Shown piece after piece: positions 33,901 to 45,208 of a stretch of 64,000 nt of DNA. The stretch's first letter is position 1; the number at the start of each line of letters is the position of its first letter. Made by a program: the position numbers and the translations under genes. The stretch comes from Stenogyne calaminthoides (taxonomy: Eukaryota; Streptophyta; Magnoliopsida; Lamiales; Lamiaceae): positions 27,748,448 through 27,812,447 of the forward strand of contig JBBCBC010000026.1 of assembly GCA_037126765.1 (NCBI GenBank), in the 5' to 3' direction. The notes under the pieces are model-generated. The model saw only the letters and a list, made by a program, of their open reading frames with translations, made no database searches and was not told the origin of the DNA.

Positions 33901-36900
33901 ATTCGAATTTGTTCAATTGCAGATGAGGCCACAACAGGAAGAGAGGGAAACTGGAGCAATCCATCACACCTATCCTTATAACCACCAACAAGGGCTGATG
34001 GCGGAGTGGGCGGGAACTGCACCAGACTTTCTGCACAGCAGTTTCCTATCCATGGGCAGGTAAATTTATGTCCTTCATCAAGTCTCTTGGCAAATTCTTC
34101 TCCAGCAGCATCAGCTACCACAAAAAAATTAGCTACTGAGATTGGAGATATAACCGGTCACCAGAGAAAACAAAGTTATGCCATTGAATATTATAAACAA
34201 CAAGAGCTGGATGAAGGCAACTAAGTACAACGGACAAGAACAGAAAGCAAGAACTGCATCAGGTGTAACGCTCCACATAACGTTGCAATTGAAATATTAG
34301 AAATGATGAACATTTTTCTGAATACAACAATAGTTATCTATTCTCCACTCAATTTTTTCAATAGAATATAGCCAGGAAACTCAATTTAATTTTAATCCAG
34401 GGAGTCTAACAGCAATTCTTAATAAAGAAGAATTATAGAAATTGGATGCAAAGTTGAGTCTTCTATTATACTTTTAGGAAGGGACGTATATATGAATGGA
34501 ACTCCCACAGAACATCATGTTACTCTGGGTTTAACCTCTTCAGCTTATTGTAACAGCTTCCCCAAGAACAAAATGTGAGTCTTCTATTAAATAAATAAAG
34601 AAGGGCAGCACCTAAGATACAACTTTACAACGGAAAAAACATACTAACTGCCTATTTCAGAATTTGTGTACTTAATTTGTCACCCAAAGCATGTGCGAAC
34701 CATGATACTAGTTTATGATACACTACTCCAAGTTAGCCCCCTTCACGAATCGCAATAACATTTCCTGGAAAAAATATATGTGCAAAATGACCAACTGTTT
34801 AGTCTCTGACAACAAAAATGACCAATTTCAGAAACATGAGACGCTAGAAACAATACCATCTTTCTAGAACAAAATAGTATACAACAAACATAGCCATAAA
34901 CTTTATAGGAAAATAATACCTCCAAAAAGACTAAGTATTGAAATAATTAAATACTTATTCTTACAGTTAGTGGGTTTCTACCTGTCAAATTGTGGAATTT
35001 TGGTATTTAAAAAGATTTTATTAAAATATTACAGCAGTGGCAGATTATAATACACCCAAAATAAGATGACAGAATACTTAGTCATACAATTAGTTGATAT
35101 CCGTGTGTTACTTGGTGGAACGCAAGAACTATTTGGTATTCAATGATACTTTATTGAACTATTACAGGTGTTGTGTAATTGCAGCACATAGCTGCTTATA
35201 ATACGACAAAAAATTTAAAAACTGTTCCAAAAATTTCAAATATTTCCCTCTTTTATTTGTCATACTAGTGTTAGAGAAAGCATGCCATGTAAATATAGAG
35301 AACAATCCATACAAATAAACTGAAGAAAACAATTTGTCCAATCATGAACTACCACTATGGTTCACCTTCAGAAGGAGTCCAGGTGGCCAATGAAACAAAC
35401 TTCAGAACTGCACTACAAGATTCACATTCAACTTTATCAATGTCCACATTCACCCAGCCTTTTCTGGCACAGGCCAAGGAACTTGCAGCCTGAATAAAAA
35501 TTTGCATCAAAAGACAGAGATAAGCATATAATCTGTATATTTCATTCGCAAATCCTGGTCTCACAGAAAGCTATACATGGAGGAGAAACTGTGGAAGGAA
35601 AAATACAATTGAAATATAGTTTCACCAAAGCATAAATACTTATTCCAGCAAGCATTTCGTTCAATGCATTTTACTCTCTTTTTAGTCATTCTGATCAGCA
35701 CTCTCACTATATATGTTTATTACATAGTTGTTAAGGGTGTAAGCCGCGCACCTGTGGCCCGCCTTTTGTACATTAATGATAAAACTCACAAAACATTACA
35801 TAAATTAAACATGTCAGCAAATAATAATGACCTAATAAATTGAAGTTCAAAAGCACATAATATCTCAAAATGACACAAATCAAAGGGATAAATTTCAATA
35901 ACAAGTAGCAAACTTCAAAGGCTAACAAGTAGCAAACAACAAATACCAAAATCAAAGGTTAACAAGTAGCAAACAAATCATCCTCTTTATATCCCCCTCA
36001 TCATCACAATCATCAAATTAGGGGATCTTCATCGCAACATTCTTCTTCCTCCTCATCTTCACCTTCCAAATAATCAAATTCAACTTCCTTCTTCATCTCT
36101 AAGTCTGAAAGAGGAAGAGGATCTTCTAACCCTAATTCCCTTGCCCTTTCCACTCTCCACTTTTTTAGAGCCTTTAAATCGCATAGAACTTGCACTAGTA
36201 GGCAGACATGTTGTTGATTTATCCCCTTAGTACCAGTTCTAGTCTCAGAAAGCCCTATTGTATCCGAGGCTGCAAGGGAGGTATGAAAACTTGTCCCAAT
36301 TCAACCAATGCCAAATCTCATTTTCTCTTAAATAATAATAAGATTCACATTGTTTAAATTAAAGAAAAAGTAATATTTTCTCCTTATTAAGGTAGCATCA
36401 GTAAGATCTGTAAATCTTTATATTTGATATAGTTGATATCACGGTCTAATCCTTTTAATAAATTTAGTTAGTATATCTGTAAAGGGAGATTACATCTATT
36501 AATGTCAATCTGAAGGTATATGCACGTATAGCAGCCACTCAAATGTGAAAAGAGGAGAGGATGACTTTAACAAAGGAGAATTTTATCTAGCATGATCATT
36601 AGAAAAGGAAAGGCAAGTTCAAACCTTAGATTTTCCAAACCAATTTGCAGGTTTGAATGTTGAGAGACGCCTCAACAAATCACCCCTTTCCCAGGGCCTG
36701 CAGGAAGGCTGTGATGATCCAAGAGCAGAACCATCAGCATTAGTGCTCAACGACGTATGCATGGGCTGCGAACCAATCCGAGATAGCGACCCGCCTTTAG
36801 AATTCTGCCCTTGACCAAACCAGTCTGTGCTGCCACCAGCATTTGTGGGTATAGCAGGAGATGATGCCCCGGCAGAACTGTTCAAAGGGGCAGAGATATA

Positions 36901-38557
36901 AATGTGTGATTGCAACAAAAGATTACTACAGTCATTGTGAGAATTCAGCATCATATCATGAATTTATCATCTATTTAGTACAATCAATCTTCAAGAAGAT
37001 CACTATCTTTCTTCATTCCATATTTCTCATCATACAACAACCAGGCCTTTACAATGTGGATCGGCTATTTTTATTTTCATTTTTGAGCAGTAAAATCAAT
37101 ATTAACAATAAATTCAGTATAACGGATACTCAACCCATTATAAGGTTCACCAAAACAGTTACATTACAAATTAGCGTTTCAGAGGCATAACTCAGGACAT
37201 ACATTTCACTCCAAAACTGATTTCCCTTGAAGAATTAGCTCTTTGGCACCAAGATAAGACCAGGCTCTAGGCATATGCTCTCCTTAATATTTATATATAG
37301 CACGTTGTTTCTTAAAGTTTAATTCTAACTCTTCTACAAAAAAAAAATATCTCATCTATCGAGGTTAATCACTTAATCCCACCTCTCTATTACATTTATT
37401 ACTAATTATGTCTAACTTAGTGTATAAACACACCCATCCCAGCATTGCTGCTACACTCATTTATATTGAAGTTTCTCATATACGGTTAAATTTATAATGT
37501 TGAATGAGAAATGCAAAACAAAAAAAATAAGCTAGTTTAAAGTGTAAACACAACATCTGGACAAAAGCTTCTAAGAAAACTGAACTGCACACTGAATGGA
37601 CTCATGCACTCCGTTCCTGATATATAATTAATTCCAAAACATACCATTCAAACATCACAAAATGCAAAAGTCCCCAGTAAATGACTGTGTCATCTAGAAA
37701 TTTAGACTGCCTAGGAGGAACATCTCTTAACATTTATAATTTATCTTAATGCCTTCAAAATGCCCCATCATATGCAAGCGGGTCAACTGACACTTATGGC
37801 CCTGTTTGCATAATTTTTTAAAATGGGTAGAAATGAGACTCGAAATAAGCACCTTTCATTTGAAATTGGCTCCAGTACCATGGCAAATGACCACCTCATC
37901 TAAAAGCTTAAGCTATCAAAGACAAGAAGGATAGCATCTTAACATTTATCTCAATCAACACACTTAATATCCAAACTCTACGGACAGATAATTGTCAATA
38001 CATCATACCAGTCCCCAATCCTTCCATTATGATCTATTTCCAAATATAAACGACCTGGACACTAATTCCGGGAAACTATAAAATATGAAGGGAATTTAAC
38101 ATCAGCTTCCAGCCAACTCTATGAACTCTCACAATCACCATCAGCTGTTCAAAGGGATTTGAGCCCAAAAAACGAAATCTTCAGTAACCAAGAGAGAAGA
38201 ACAAGCTATTACATTCGTAAAAGGTAATTTACCCAAAAACCACGGAAAAGCCCAAATACATTGTATGCCCTAATTTCGCAGCATATCATGCATACGCGTA
38301 ACGCAAGTCGAGTGTACAATAAAGAGGATAAACTGAATAGACCAAGAGCTCAAGCACTCAATTGACCCTAAGAAATCAAGCATTCGCGTAATGAATGATC
38401 AGATTACAGACTCGCTATGCACAACGGGCCAATTGAAATCGGGATAAAGGGGTGTGAAGCAATTTCACCTTGCAGCTGGAGTGGCGCTCGGAGGCGGAGA
38501 AGAAGATCTGGGTGGCAATAAGGGGTCCCGCGACGAGCTAATAGCTTCGTCCTTCAT
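30955..38557 (-). CDS. ILP1: C3HC zinc-finger protein, ILP1/ZC3HC1 (NIPA) type, 7 exons
   Basis: Nuclear protein of the C3HC zinc-finger family (human ZC3HC1/NIPA; Arabidopsis IAP-like protein 1); its biochemical activity in plants is not well defined. Exons (minus): 38557-38469, 36877-36625, 35489-35366, 34114-33792, 33696-31980, 31656-31397 and 31026-30955, all GT-AG, giving 945 aa. The C3HC module runs from RPWERGDLLRRLSTFKPANW (90-109) through WVNVD, Cys136-x2-Cys139 and HKFTCPW (His171, Cys175) to LCGW (270-273). A second module has HNHFCPW (856-862) and LCGW (888-891). Between them is a long acidic, Ser-rich, probably disordered region, mostly one 1.7-kb exon. The C-terminus is basic (RKLLARHSFNKSRGKK). 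I chose the ATG at 38557; an in-frame ATG upstream looks untranslated. Confidence 0.9.
31750..31951. repeat. 'tattagttg' element in C3HC intron 5
   Basis: Repeated 'gtattagttgtttt' and 'gtattagctgttttcactg' units are followed by 'gcatggtgcaactggtgcac' near the right end. It lies fully within the intron 31657-31979. Related sequences lie in P450 intron 1, in FUG1 introns 2 and 11, and at 63632-64000. At 31815 the stretch 'taaatggtattagttg' is the uninterrupted form of a site that carries a Stowaway at 63671. Confidence 0.6.
34115..35365. other. C3HC intron 3
   Basis: Spliced-out sequence of 1.25 kb. Nothing beyond the two splice sites was recognised in it. Confidence 0.5.
36010..36290 (-). 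pseudogene. Unidentified gene fragment inside C3HC intron 2
   Basis: A minus-strand frame stays open for about 90 codons from an acceptor-like CCTTGCAG (just above 36270) to a TGA at 36016-36018 or nearby. It reads, in part, LKALKKWRVERARELGLEDP and then EVEFDYLEGEDEEEEECC before the stop. The Lys/Arg-rich helix followed by an acidic tail looks like the end of a real protein, not random AT-rich sequence, and is more GC-rich than its surroundings. I do not recognise the family. It is on the same strand as the host gene, so it could be an alternative exon, but a captured fragment is likelier. Confidence 0.35.
36878..38468. other. C3HC intron 1
   Basis: A 1.6-kb intron between the short Ser/Pro-rich first exon and exon 2. 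I saw no repeat or coding signal in it. Confidence 0.5.
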
Positions 38558-38917
38558 GGTTTCTCTCTCTACAGACCTCAGTTTCTGTGTTGGTCTCTCT
38601 CTCTCGTCACAGTGAGCGAGATGCCAATTGGTGATTACGAATATGAAGTAGTACAAAAAATTAAGGGGAATAAAATAAAATGAAAATAGATAGGGGAGCT
38701 TGGCACGTGCAACGCGCGTGATCTTTGTTGGTTTGGTAGTTGTGACTTGTGAGTAGTGACCTTTTAATTAGTTGGAGACTAACGATTTGACCGACCATAA
38801 CCACTCGTGAGTCCTAATTGAATAGTATAAAACTACATTTATGAATTAATATCACTATATTTATCATCTTATATCATTACACTTACTAATTAATATCATA
38901 ATATTAAAAGTATTGTA
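38558..38917. other. 5' leader and promoter region of the C3HC gene
   Basis: The first 60 bases contain CT/GA-rich tracts ('tctctctctc'), a common plant leader feature. 'cacgtgcaacgcgcgtg' near 38705 contains an ACGT-core (G-box-like) motif. No clear TATA box was seen. Interpretation is tentative. Confidence 0.35.
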
Positions 38918-39154
38918 CTACATCCGTCCCAAAATAACGTGCACGCTAACTTCATTATCGAGTTTTTGCGAGAGAGTTGTTTATTAGTATTTGATATAAT
39001 AAAGTGACTTTTAAGAAGGGATATGATAGATCTACCTCTCTTCTATTATATGCATCTTAAAAAAATGCTTTATCATTTTAAATACTAATAAAAAACGCGT
39101 TCGCTAAAACACGTGAAAACAGTAAACGTACACGTTATTATGGGACTGAGAGAG
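38918..39154. mobile_element. Stowaway MITE
   Basis: Left end CTACATCCGTCCCAAAATAA and right end TTATTATGGGACTGAGAGAG are inverted repeats with TA flanks (38916-38917 and 39155-39156). The interior 'gtgacttttaagaaggg' and 'atgatagat' define a subfamily also seen at 58130, 59762 and 63671. Confidence 0.8.
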
Positions 39155-40714
39155 TAGTATTAATTTACAAGTGTTATGATATTAGTTTCATACTATTAAC
39201 AAGTTTCACATGCAAATTTATGTTATTTCAATTGATATACATACTAAAAATAATTTGTTTATCATTGATTAAAGCTAGTGGGACAGATAGTGTATTTTTA
39301 AATATGTTGTAAAAAATTTATTTAACCTAGCAAATTCATATAGATTCTAATTGCAAATAGATTATATTAATATATAATCATCATTTGAAAATAATGTTCA
39401 TTGATGAAGTTTAACATAATCATTAACTCTAACATTTTATAACTTATTTTTTTCTTTAATCAATTACATTTTTAGAGCCTATAAGCATATAATCATCTTA
39501 TAAGTTTCTTTAGGGGCTTATAAGCTCAGTCAAGCAGCTTTCGAATGTCTTTTTAGTTTGTGTCTTTAATCTTTATGCAGCTCAATACATGTTAAGTGTA
39601 AATTTACTTATTTATTTTTTCTATGTCCCAGATGGTCGCAAAATGATTAAGTGTTTACAATTCTTGTATTAAATACTGTAGTGTGTGATATGCAAGTGTT
39701 GACATTTATACCAAGAAAACTCATGATGATGGTGATGTATAAGTGGCCACCACTTGAACATTTATATAAAAAGTGAACAACGATCAATATTTAGAGTCAG
39801 AGTTAATGATCATACCTCGACCCGTACGTCTAATCGAACCCAATTACCAAGATCAAAATGTGCAATCCAAACGAACACCATGAAAGCAAACATAATCCAC
39901 TCAATGACATACATTTCGAACCCTAAGCCAAGTCGTTGTTTCCCACCCACGAACCAAAACACCAGGGCCACGTAAAAGCAAGTTATCAAATGACTTGCAA
40001 GGAAGAAGACAACACATTACGTGTAGTGACACTTGTCCCATAGAGTGACCAAATAACTTGTAGAGCTATACCACAAATATGACATTTGACCAACATTCAT
40101 AGACAAATCAATCTTCCTTCAAATTCAGGATTATTCCCTTCATTCATTTCTAAACAAGGTTGATTTAGAAGTTTAAAAAGCATTAAAATTCAAGATCCTC
40201 GAAAAAAATTGGTTGCCTAGGGCTAAACTTAAGAGTCACATCATACAAAAGTACATATTCAACCTTTAGTTAGCTATCACATAAAAATTGTAAAGTAATT
40301 GAAAAAAAACAAAAATGTATACATTTAATTTAAAAGAAAAAGTTACATGCTTAAACTTCAAATGTAGAACACCTTGAGATTTTGTGTACTATAGGTTTGT
40401 GTTGGATTATCTCCATTTGAGGGCATCATATTTTTAGTTTTATGCATATATCTCAAAATCATATTTCCTCACATACGATGTCGTGATTTTTATTAATTCG
40501 AAACAATTAATGTGCTAGTATTGAGATCTTACGAGAGAATGAAATTGAACCTTTAAGTCGATTAACAAAATATTACCTAATAGGTTGAGTTTGGATAATA
40601 TTGGTCAACATCGACAACTAGAGTTCATATTTACTTCAAGAATATCAAAATGTCTATAACGTCCTTGATATGTGATAATAATATATTGTTTGTAAGGGCC
40701 CGATTGGTAGGGGT
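39155..40714. other. AT-rich intergenic DNA
   Basis: No gene or defined repeat recognised. A 73-codon frame at 39754-39975 lies in a locally less AT-rich patch but has no family features. Confidence 0.3.
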
Positions 40715-42585
40715 TTATAAGAGAGAATGACTCTAAGGTCCAAAACCCACCTCAAAATACTATTAGGTCCATTCCATTTTTAATATTACTCTCAGGTCCA
40801 AAATACTCTATTAAAAGACCAATTTGCCTTTATTTTCAGTTGAAACAAATTGAAGACACGTTTCCCATAAACATCTTTCTTTCCCTTAGTTCAGACAGAC
40901 TTCAATTGTAAATTAATTTTTCTCTGCAGACCAATAGGGCACGTCACATCAACTTTTCTTCTTTCACTCAACCCTTTCTCACTCTTCTCAAGCTTTCTTT
41001 ATTTTTTTCCTTTCAATTTTAAAAAATATTGTTTCTTCTAAAAATTGAAAATTTACATATTTCGACAAGCTTCTTTCGTCCAAATTGAAAACATGTTTCT
41101 TGAATATCTTCATATTTCGACATGCTTCTTACATATTAAAAACATGCTTCTTTCATCAATTAAAAAAAACCATTACAATCTCCGATTAATAACTTGAATA
41201 TTTTATATTAAAATTTAAAAAATACTAAAATTTACATATTTAAAATCCTTACATATCAAAATTGAAAAAATGTAAAAAATTTACATATCTAAAACGTGCA
41301 ATTACAATCTCAAAATTTATATATTCTCATCTACATTACGACATGAACATGTTCATTAAAGCATATGAACATGTTCATAAAAAACATGAACAAGTTCATC
41401 TCCAATTTCAGATCCTCACCCTAAAAAATTAACAAACCTAGATTTTCAAAAATGGATCTTCAAATCTTCAAATCTAATTGATGAACCTATGCATCTTCAT
41501 CTTCAATTCACTTGAAAGAGATCCACCTTTCTTCATCATCAACATCTTCAACTTTATGAATTAGACGAACTCAACACCAATCAAACCCAAAAATTGAAAG
41601 AAATTCAAAATTAGACGAAGTCACCACCAAACTCACTAAATTAACCAACCCAATAAACCAAAATATAGCAAAATATTCAAAATCAAACACAACAAAACAG
41701 AAAATTTAAAAACCCAAAACTCATTTCATAAATTTATGGAAATAACATATCAGATCCATATCAGAATTACATGAAGCCAAAAAAAATAACATATCATATC
41801 AGAATAGATATACACCCCTAACGTGAAACAAAAATAAAATAAAAAATATGATGACAATCTGTTCCGACGCGGGCACTCCACCCTCCTCCCGGCGCGGCCG
41901 TTGCCATTAAAGCTCGGATCTCATCTCAGCAAGCTTTAACCTAAATCAACTTCCAAGATTGATATAAAAATCTGTTCCAGACGGAGGAAAGAAATCCTTG
42001 AACATGCCTTCCAACGGAGGAGGCAGCACACTCAGCGATAAATTAAAAAATACAAAAGGATGAACCCTAAAAAATTAATTATCCCCAAATTAAAAAAAAA
42101 ATACACAAATAAAAAAGGAAAAATAAATAAATTACCTTTTGCTGGACATTTTCTGTTGGCGGCGGATAATCGCAACGACTCCCGTCTGCAATTTGTGTGT
42201 GGGGGCGAGGGCCGCTGTGGCAGTAGGGTTGCCGCCGTCTACAATTTGAGCAATATGCACAGGTCTGTCAATTGGTGGTAGTGGTCTTGGTTGTGTTGGT
42301 GGGTGAGTGGTTTGGTGCAAAATTGAGGCAGTGCAAGATGGGGGTAGTGGGTTTGATGAAGAAGGTTTTTCTTGGGAGAGAGAGAGAGAAAGTGGGCAGT
42401 GGGCGTGACTGATCTGGTCAGCGTAGGTCAGAGGGATTTATGGGAGGAAAGGGTATTTTGGGTTTTTTAGATGGTATTTTGCATCTATGATTAATACATT
42501 TATTTCCTTGGACCTAAGAGTACTAGTGATTGGATTCTTGGACCTCTTAGTCATTAATTCGATTTATAACCCCTAAAAGGCATTG
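40715..42585. repeat. 1.87-kb unit bounded by inverted 'aggggtttataa' ends
   Basis: The left end reads 'aggggtttataagagagaat' with 'ctctaaggtcc' soon after. The right end, reversed, reads 'aggggttataaatcgaatta' with 'actcttaggtcc'. The interior is AT-rich to about 41860, then has GC-rich patches (41860-41930 and 42160-42400) with a GA-rich run, unlike the spacer around it. This suggests a non-autonomous DNA transposon carrying foreign sequence. No transposase or clean target duplication was found. Confidence 0.4.
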
Positions 42586-43875
42586 CATACTAATTTAGTA
42601 AAATGATTGATAGCCTATAAAACTAACATGCCGACCCGTCACTTATCAGCCGACCCACTCTTATATAGTCGCTCCTTCCCCCAAACACCGCCGCCGTCAC
42701 CATGGTCGTCGCCTCCCTTGCTCTGCCGCCGCCCCCTTGCTCCGCCGCCTCTATTTGATTCACAGGCATACAAAATAAGTAAGTTTGTGTTGATATTGTA
42801 GTTTGGATTTCTTCAATTTTGCTTTGGATTTTTTGGGTTTCTTCAATTTTGTTAGTTTATTGTTGGGGAAATAGCAATTTTGGTTAATTGGATGAGCAAT
42901 TTGGAATTTTGTTACAGTAGTTTTTGTTCTTGTTGTGATTTTGTTCGTGATGTTGATTTTTGTTCTTGCTTGTTCATGGTGTTGAAGATGATGATGATGG
43001 TGTGCTGTTGAAGATGAGGATAAATTAATAATTTTTTAATGTTTCAATTTTTTTATTCACTTTTAATACAATCTACCAATCAACATACAATTTTTTAGAC
43101 ACTCTTTTTAATAGTTCATACCAATCAATTTTATAGCATTTATTCTTATTAAAATAATCATGAAACAATTATTTCTACAATTTTTGTAGGGCTATCAATT
43201 GGGCCCTAAGTGTACAAGGTTGAAGGTTGTACACCTTCTTAATTAATGGTGGGATTGATAGTTCAAGTTTGACCCTTTAGGTTAGGTTCGAACTTCGATG
43301 AAGAATAGCTATTTCTTAGTTATTTTGAAGGATAATAAGGTAATGTTGATCATACACATAATCCATCTAATAATATTTTACAAAATATAGTACATATACA
43401 TGATAAACAACCTTAATTGTCTCTAGCTTATGGATGAAACCAATGATAAACACCAAAATACTATGTAGGGCAATATTCATCGTCAAATAATAATACATAC
43501 AATCCATGCAAGTGTAAATTGTTTATGGTACTTCAACATGCTTAACAGTTAACACTATTATAATATTCCCCCAAAAATTAAACATGATTTGTAAATTTTG
43601 ATCTAGTAGATAATCTGAGCAGAAATTTCAAATGACTCTATTTATAAATAATTCCAATTTTACTAAAAAGAATAAGTTACAAGGAGAATAGTAAATTTTT
43701 AATATGACTTCAACCCTAGATAACAATTATAATTCATTCCTTCACGATCAACAATAAGAACTAAACAACCTTACGTACACTTCGGACATGATCACCCGTT
43801 CGCTAAAACATGAACTAAACAGTGAATAAACAATCTAATATAGGACAGAGGGAGTAGCATCATAAACTAGTTGAC
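42586..43875. other. Intergenic DNA with a GC-rich patch
   Basis: At 42650-42760 a Pro/Ala-rich, GC-rich patch contains 'accatggtcgtcgcctccc', a good start context, but the frame ends after about 18 codons. It may be a truncated first exon. The rest is AT-rich, with a possible half Stowaway ending 'ggacagagggagta' near 43856. Confidence 0.35.
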
Positions 43876-44012
43876 AAAAATTCATATGAGACGGTCTTAT
43901 GCATAAGACGGGGTACAACTTAACACAAATCACATCCACCCTTCCAAAGTGTTAAAGCGTCAATGCCAAATTTATATCTCGTCTCACCGTACCGTCTTAT
44001 GCAAGTGTGCCT
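43876..44012. repeat. MITE of the 'gagaccgtctca' family
   Basis: Starts 'ttcatatgagacggtctta' and ends 'accgtcttatgcaagtgtgc'. Contains 'gacggggtacaacttaaca' and 'gttaaagcgtcaa' like the other copies. About 137 bp. Confidence 0.65.
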
Positions 44013-44427
44013 CAAACTAGTTTTGATTCCACTATTGCAATTACTCTTTCAAAATTTAACTCCTTCACTCAAATCTGCCTCAAAAAGTCCGGTTCGCTTC
44101 CCCTGTTCCACTTTTTGTATTCCATGGGTGTTTCATCTTGTTGAATTTTTAACACATGGACCCAGAATATGGTGGTACGTTAGATATTTTTTATTATTCC
44201 ACAATTTCACATGTCATTCATCCATATTATGAAATACAAAGTGGAACACCAATTATGAAATAAGTGATCTCATTCCCATAAAGTCCCTCTTATTCACTCT
44301 AAAAATTTCAGAAATGACTTAAATTCGACAAATGACATACATACCTTGATCATCCCGGATTATCATTCCAATACCATTTATCAACTTTTCAAATATCGAT
44401 TGATTGATCCATTCACACATATAATTA

Positions 44428-44725
44428 TGTTTGTATGCATGCTTGTATAAGCATATTTATATATTTTAATATTTTAATAACAAGAGGAATAATCCATTTA
44501 CACGTACATATAATTATATTTGTATACATGGCACATGCTTGTGTAAGCATATTAATATATTTTAATATTTTAATAACAAGAGGACCCGTGGTTGAACATA
44601 GGAATTCCACAAAAATCAGAATGCATAATAATTGAAAAAATAATAGAAGTACGTTAAAGTAGATGAGGACTATTTTATTTTTTGTAGTTAATAATAAAAT
44701 AGATGAAGACTATTTTATTTTTTCA
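44428..44725. repeat. Short local tandem duplications upstream of FUG1
   Basis: A block with 'gcatgcttgta' or 'gcacatgcttgtg', 'taagcatatt', 'atattttaatattttaata' and 'acaagagga' occurs at about 44436-44485 and again at about 44529-44583. Next, 'aagtagatgaggactatttt' and 'aatagatgaagactatttt' form a second tandem pair at 44658-44725. Confidence 0.6.
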
Positions 44726-44988
44726 TAGAATGTAATTTATGTCAATTCCAGAAAAAAAAAAAAAATCTCGAGTTTCAGCCTTAGCACGCAAATGGCAAAA
44801 TTTGACAGGCAGAGGAATAGCCACACAAGCGTAACCCAACCCACAACACATTTACCATTTTCTGTTTCCATCTCACCCCCACATCCACTCGGTGCTCTTC
44901 TTTTTTGTTTCCCCCTCTTATCACTTTCAACTCCTTTCGAGGGCATAAATTACCCATATTTCGGAGAACTAAGCTCCACATTTTCCAG

Positions 44989-45190
44989 GTATTGATGATT
45001 ATCCTTGCTCATATGTCTGCAATTTTGTGTTTTCTGGACGTTTTTTTTTGTATAAATTTCCTGAAACTATTCTTTGTTATGTTTATTGCTGGGTTTCTCA
45101 GCTGTGAATTGTAGTGATTGGAATTTTGTTTTTTGTGTTTAGGGAATTCGTGTTGATATATACGGTTAAGGTTTTTGGTAAATGGTGCAG
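44989..45190 (+). other. Probable 5' UTR intron of the IF-2 gene
   Basis: A donor CCAG|GTATTG at 44988/44989 and an acceptor GGTGCAG at 45190 bracket a T-rich, 202-nt stretch just before the start codon at 45209. The T-richness contrasts with the C-rich sequence before it (44800-44985), which would be the leader. Leader introns are common in plant nuclear genes for plastid proteins. Needs transcript evidence. Confidence 0.5.
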
Positions 45191-45208
45191 AATATATAAG
45201 TGTTGAGC

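Noticed and set aside
42607..42801. Pro-rich 64-codon frame in a GC-rich patch
   Set aside because: No conserved domain; the likely native ATG within it gives only about 18 codons. At most a truncated exon.
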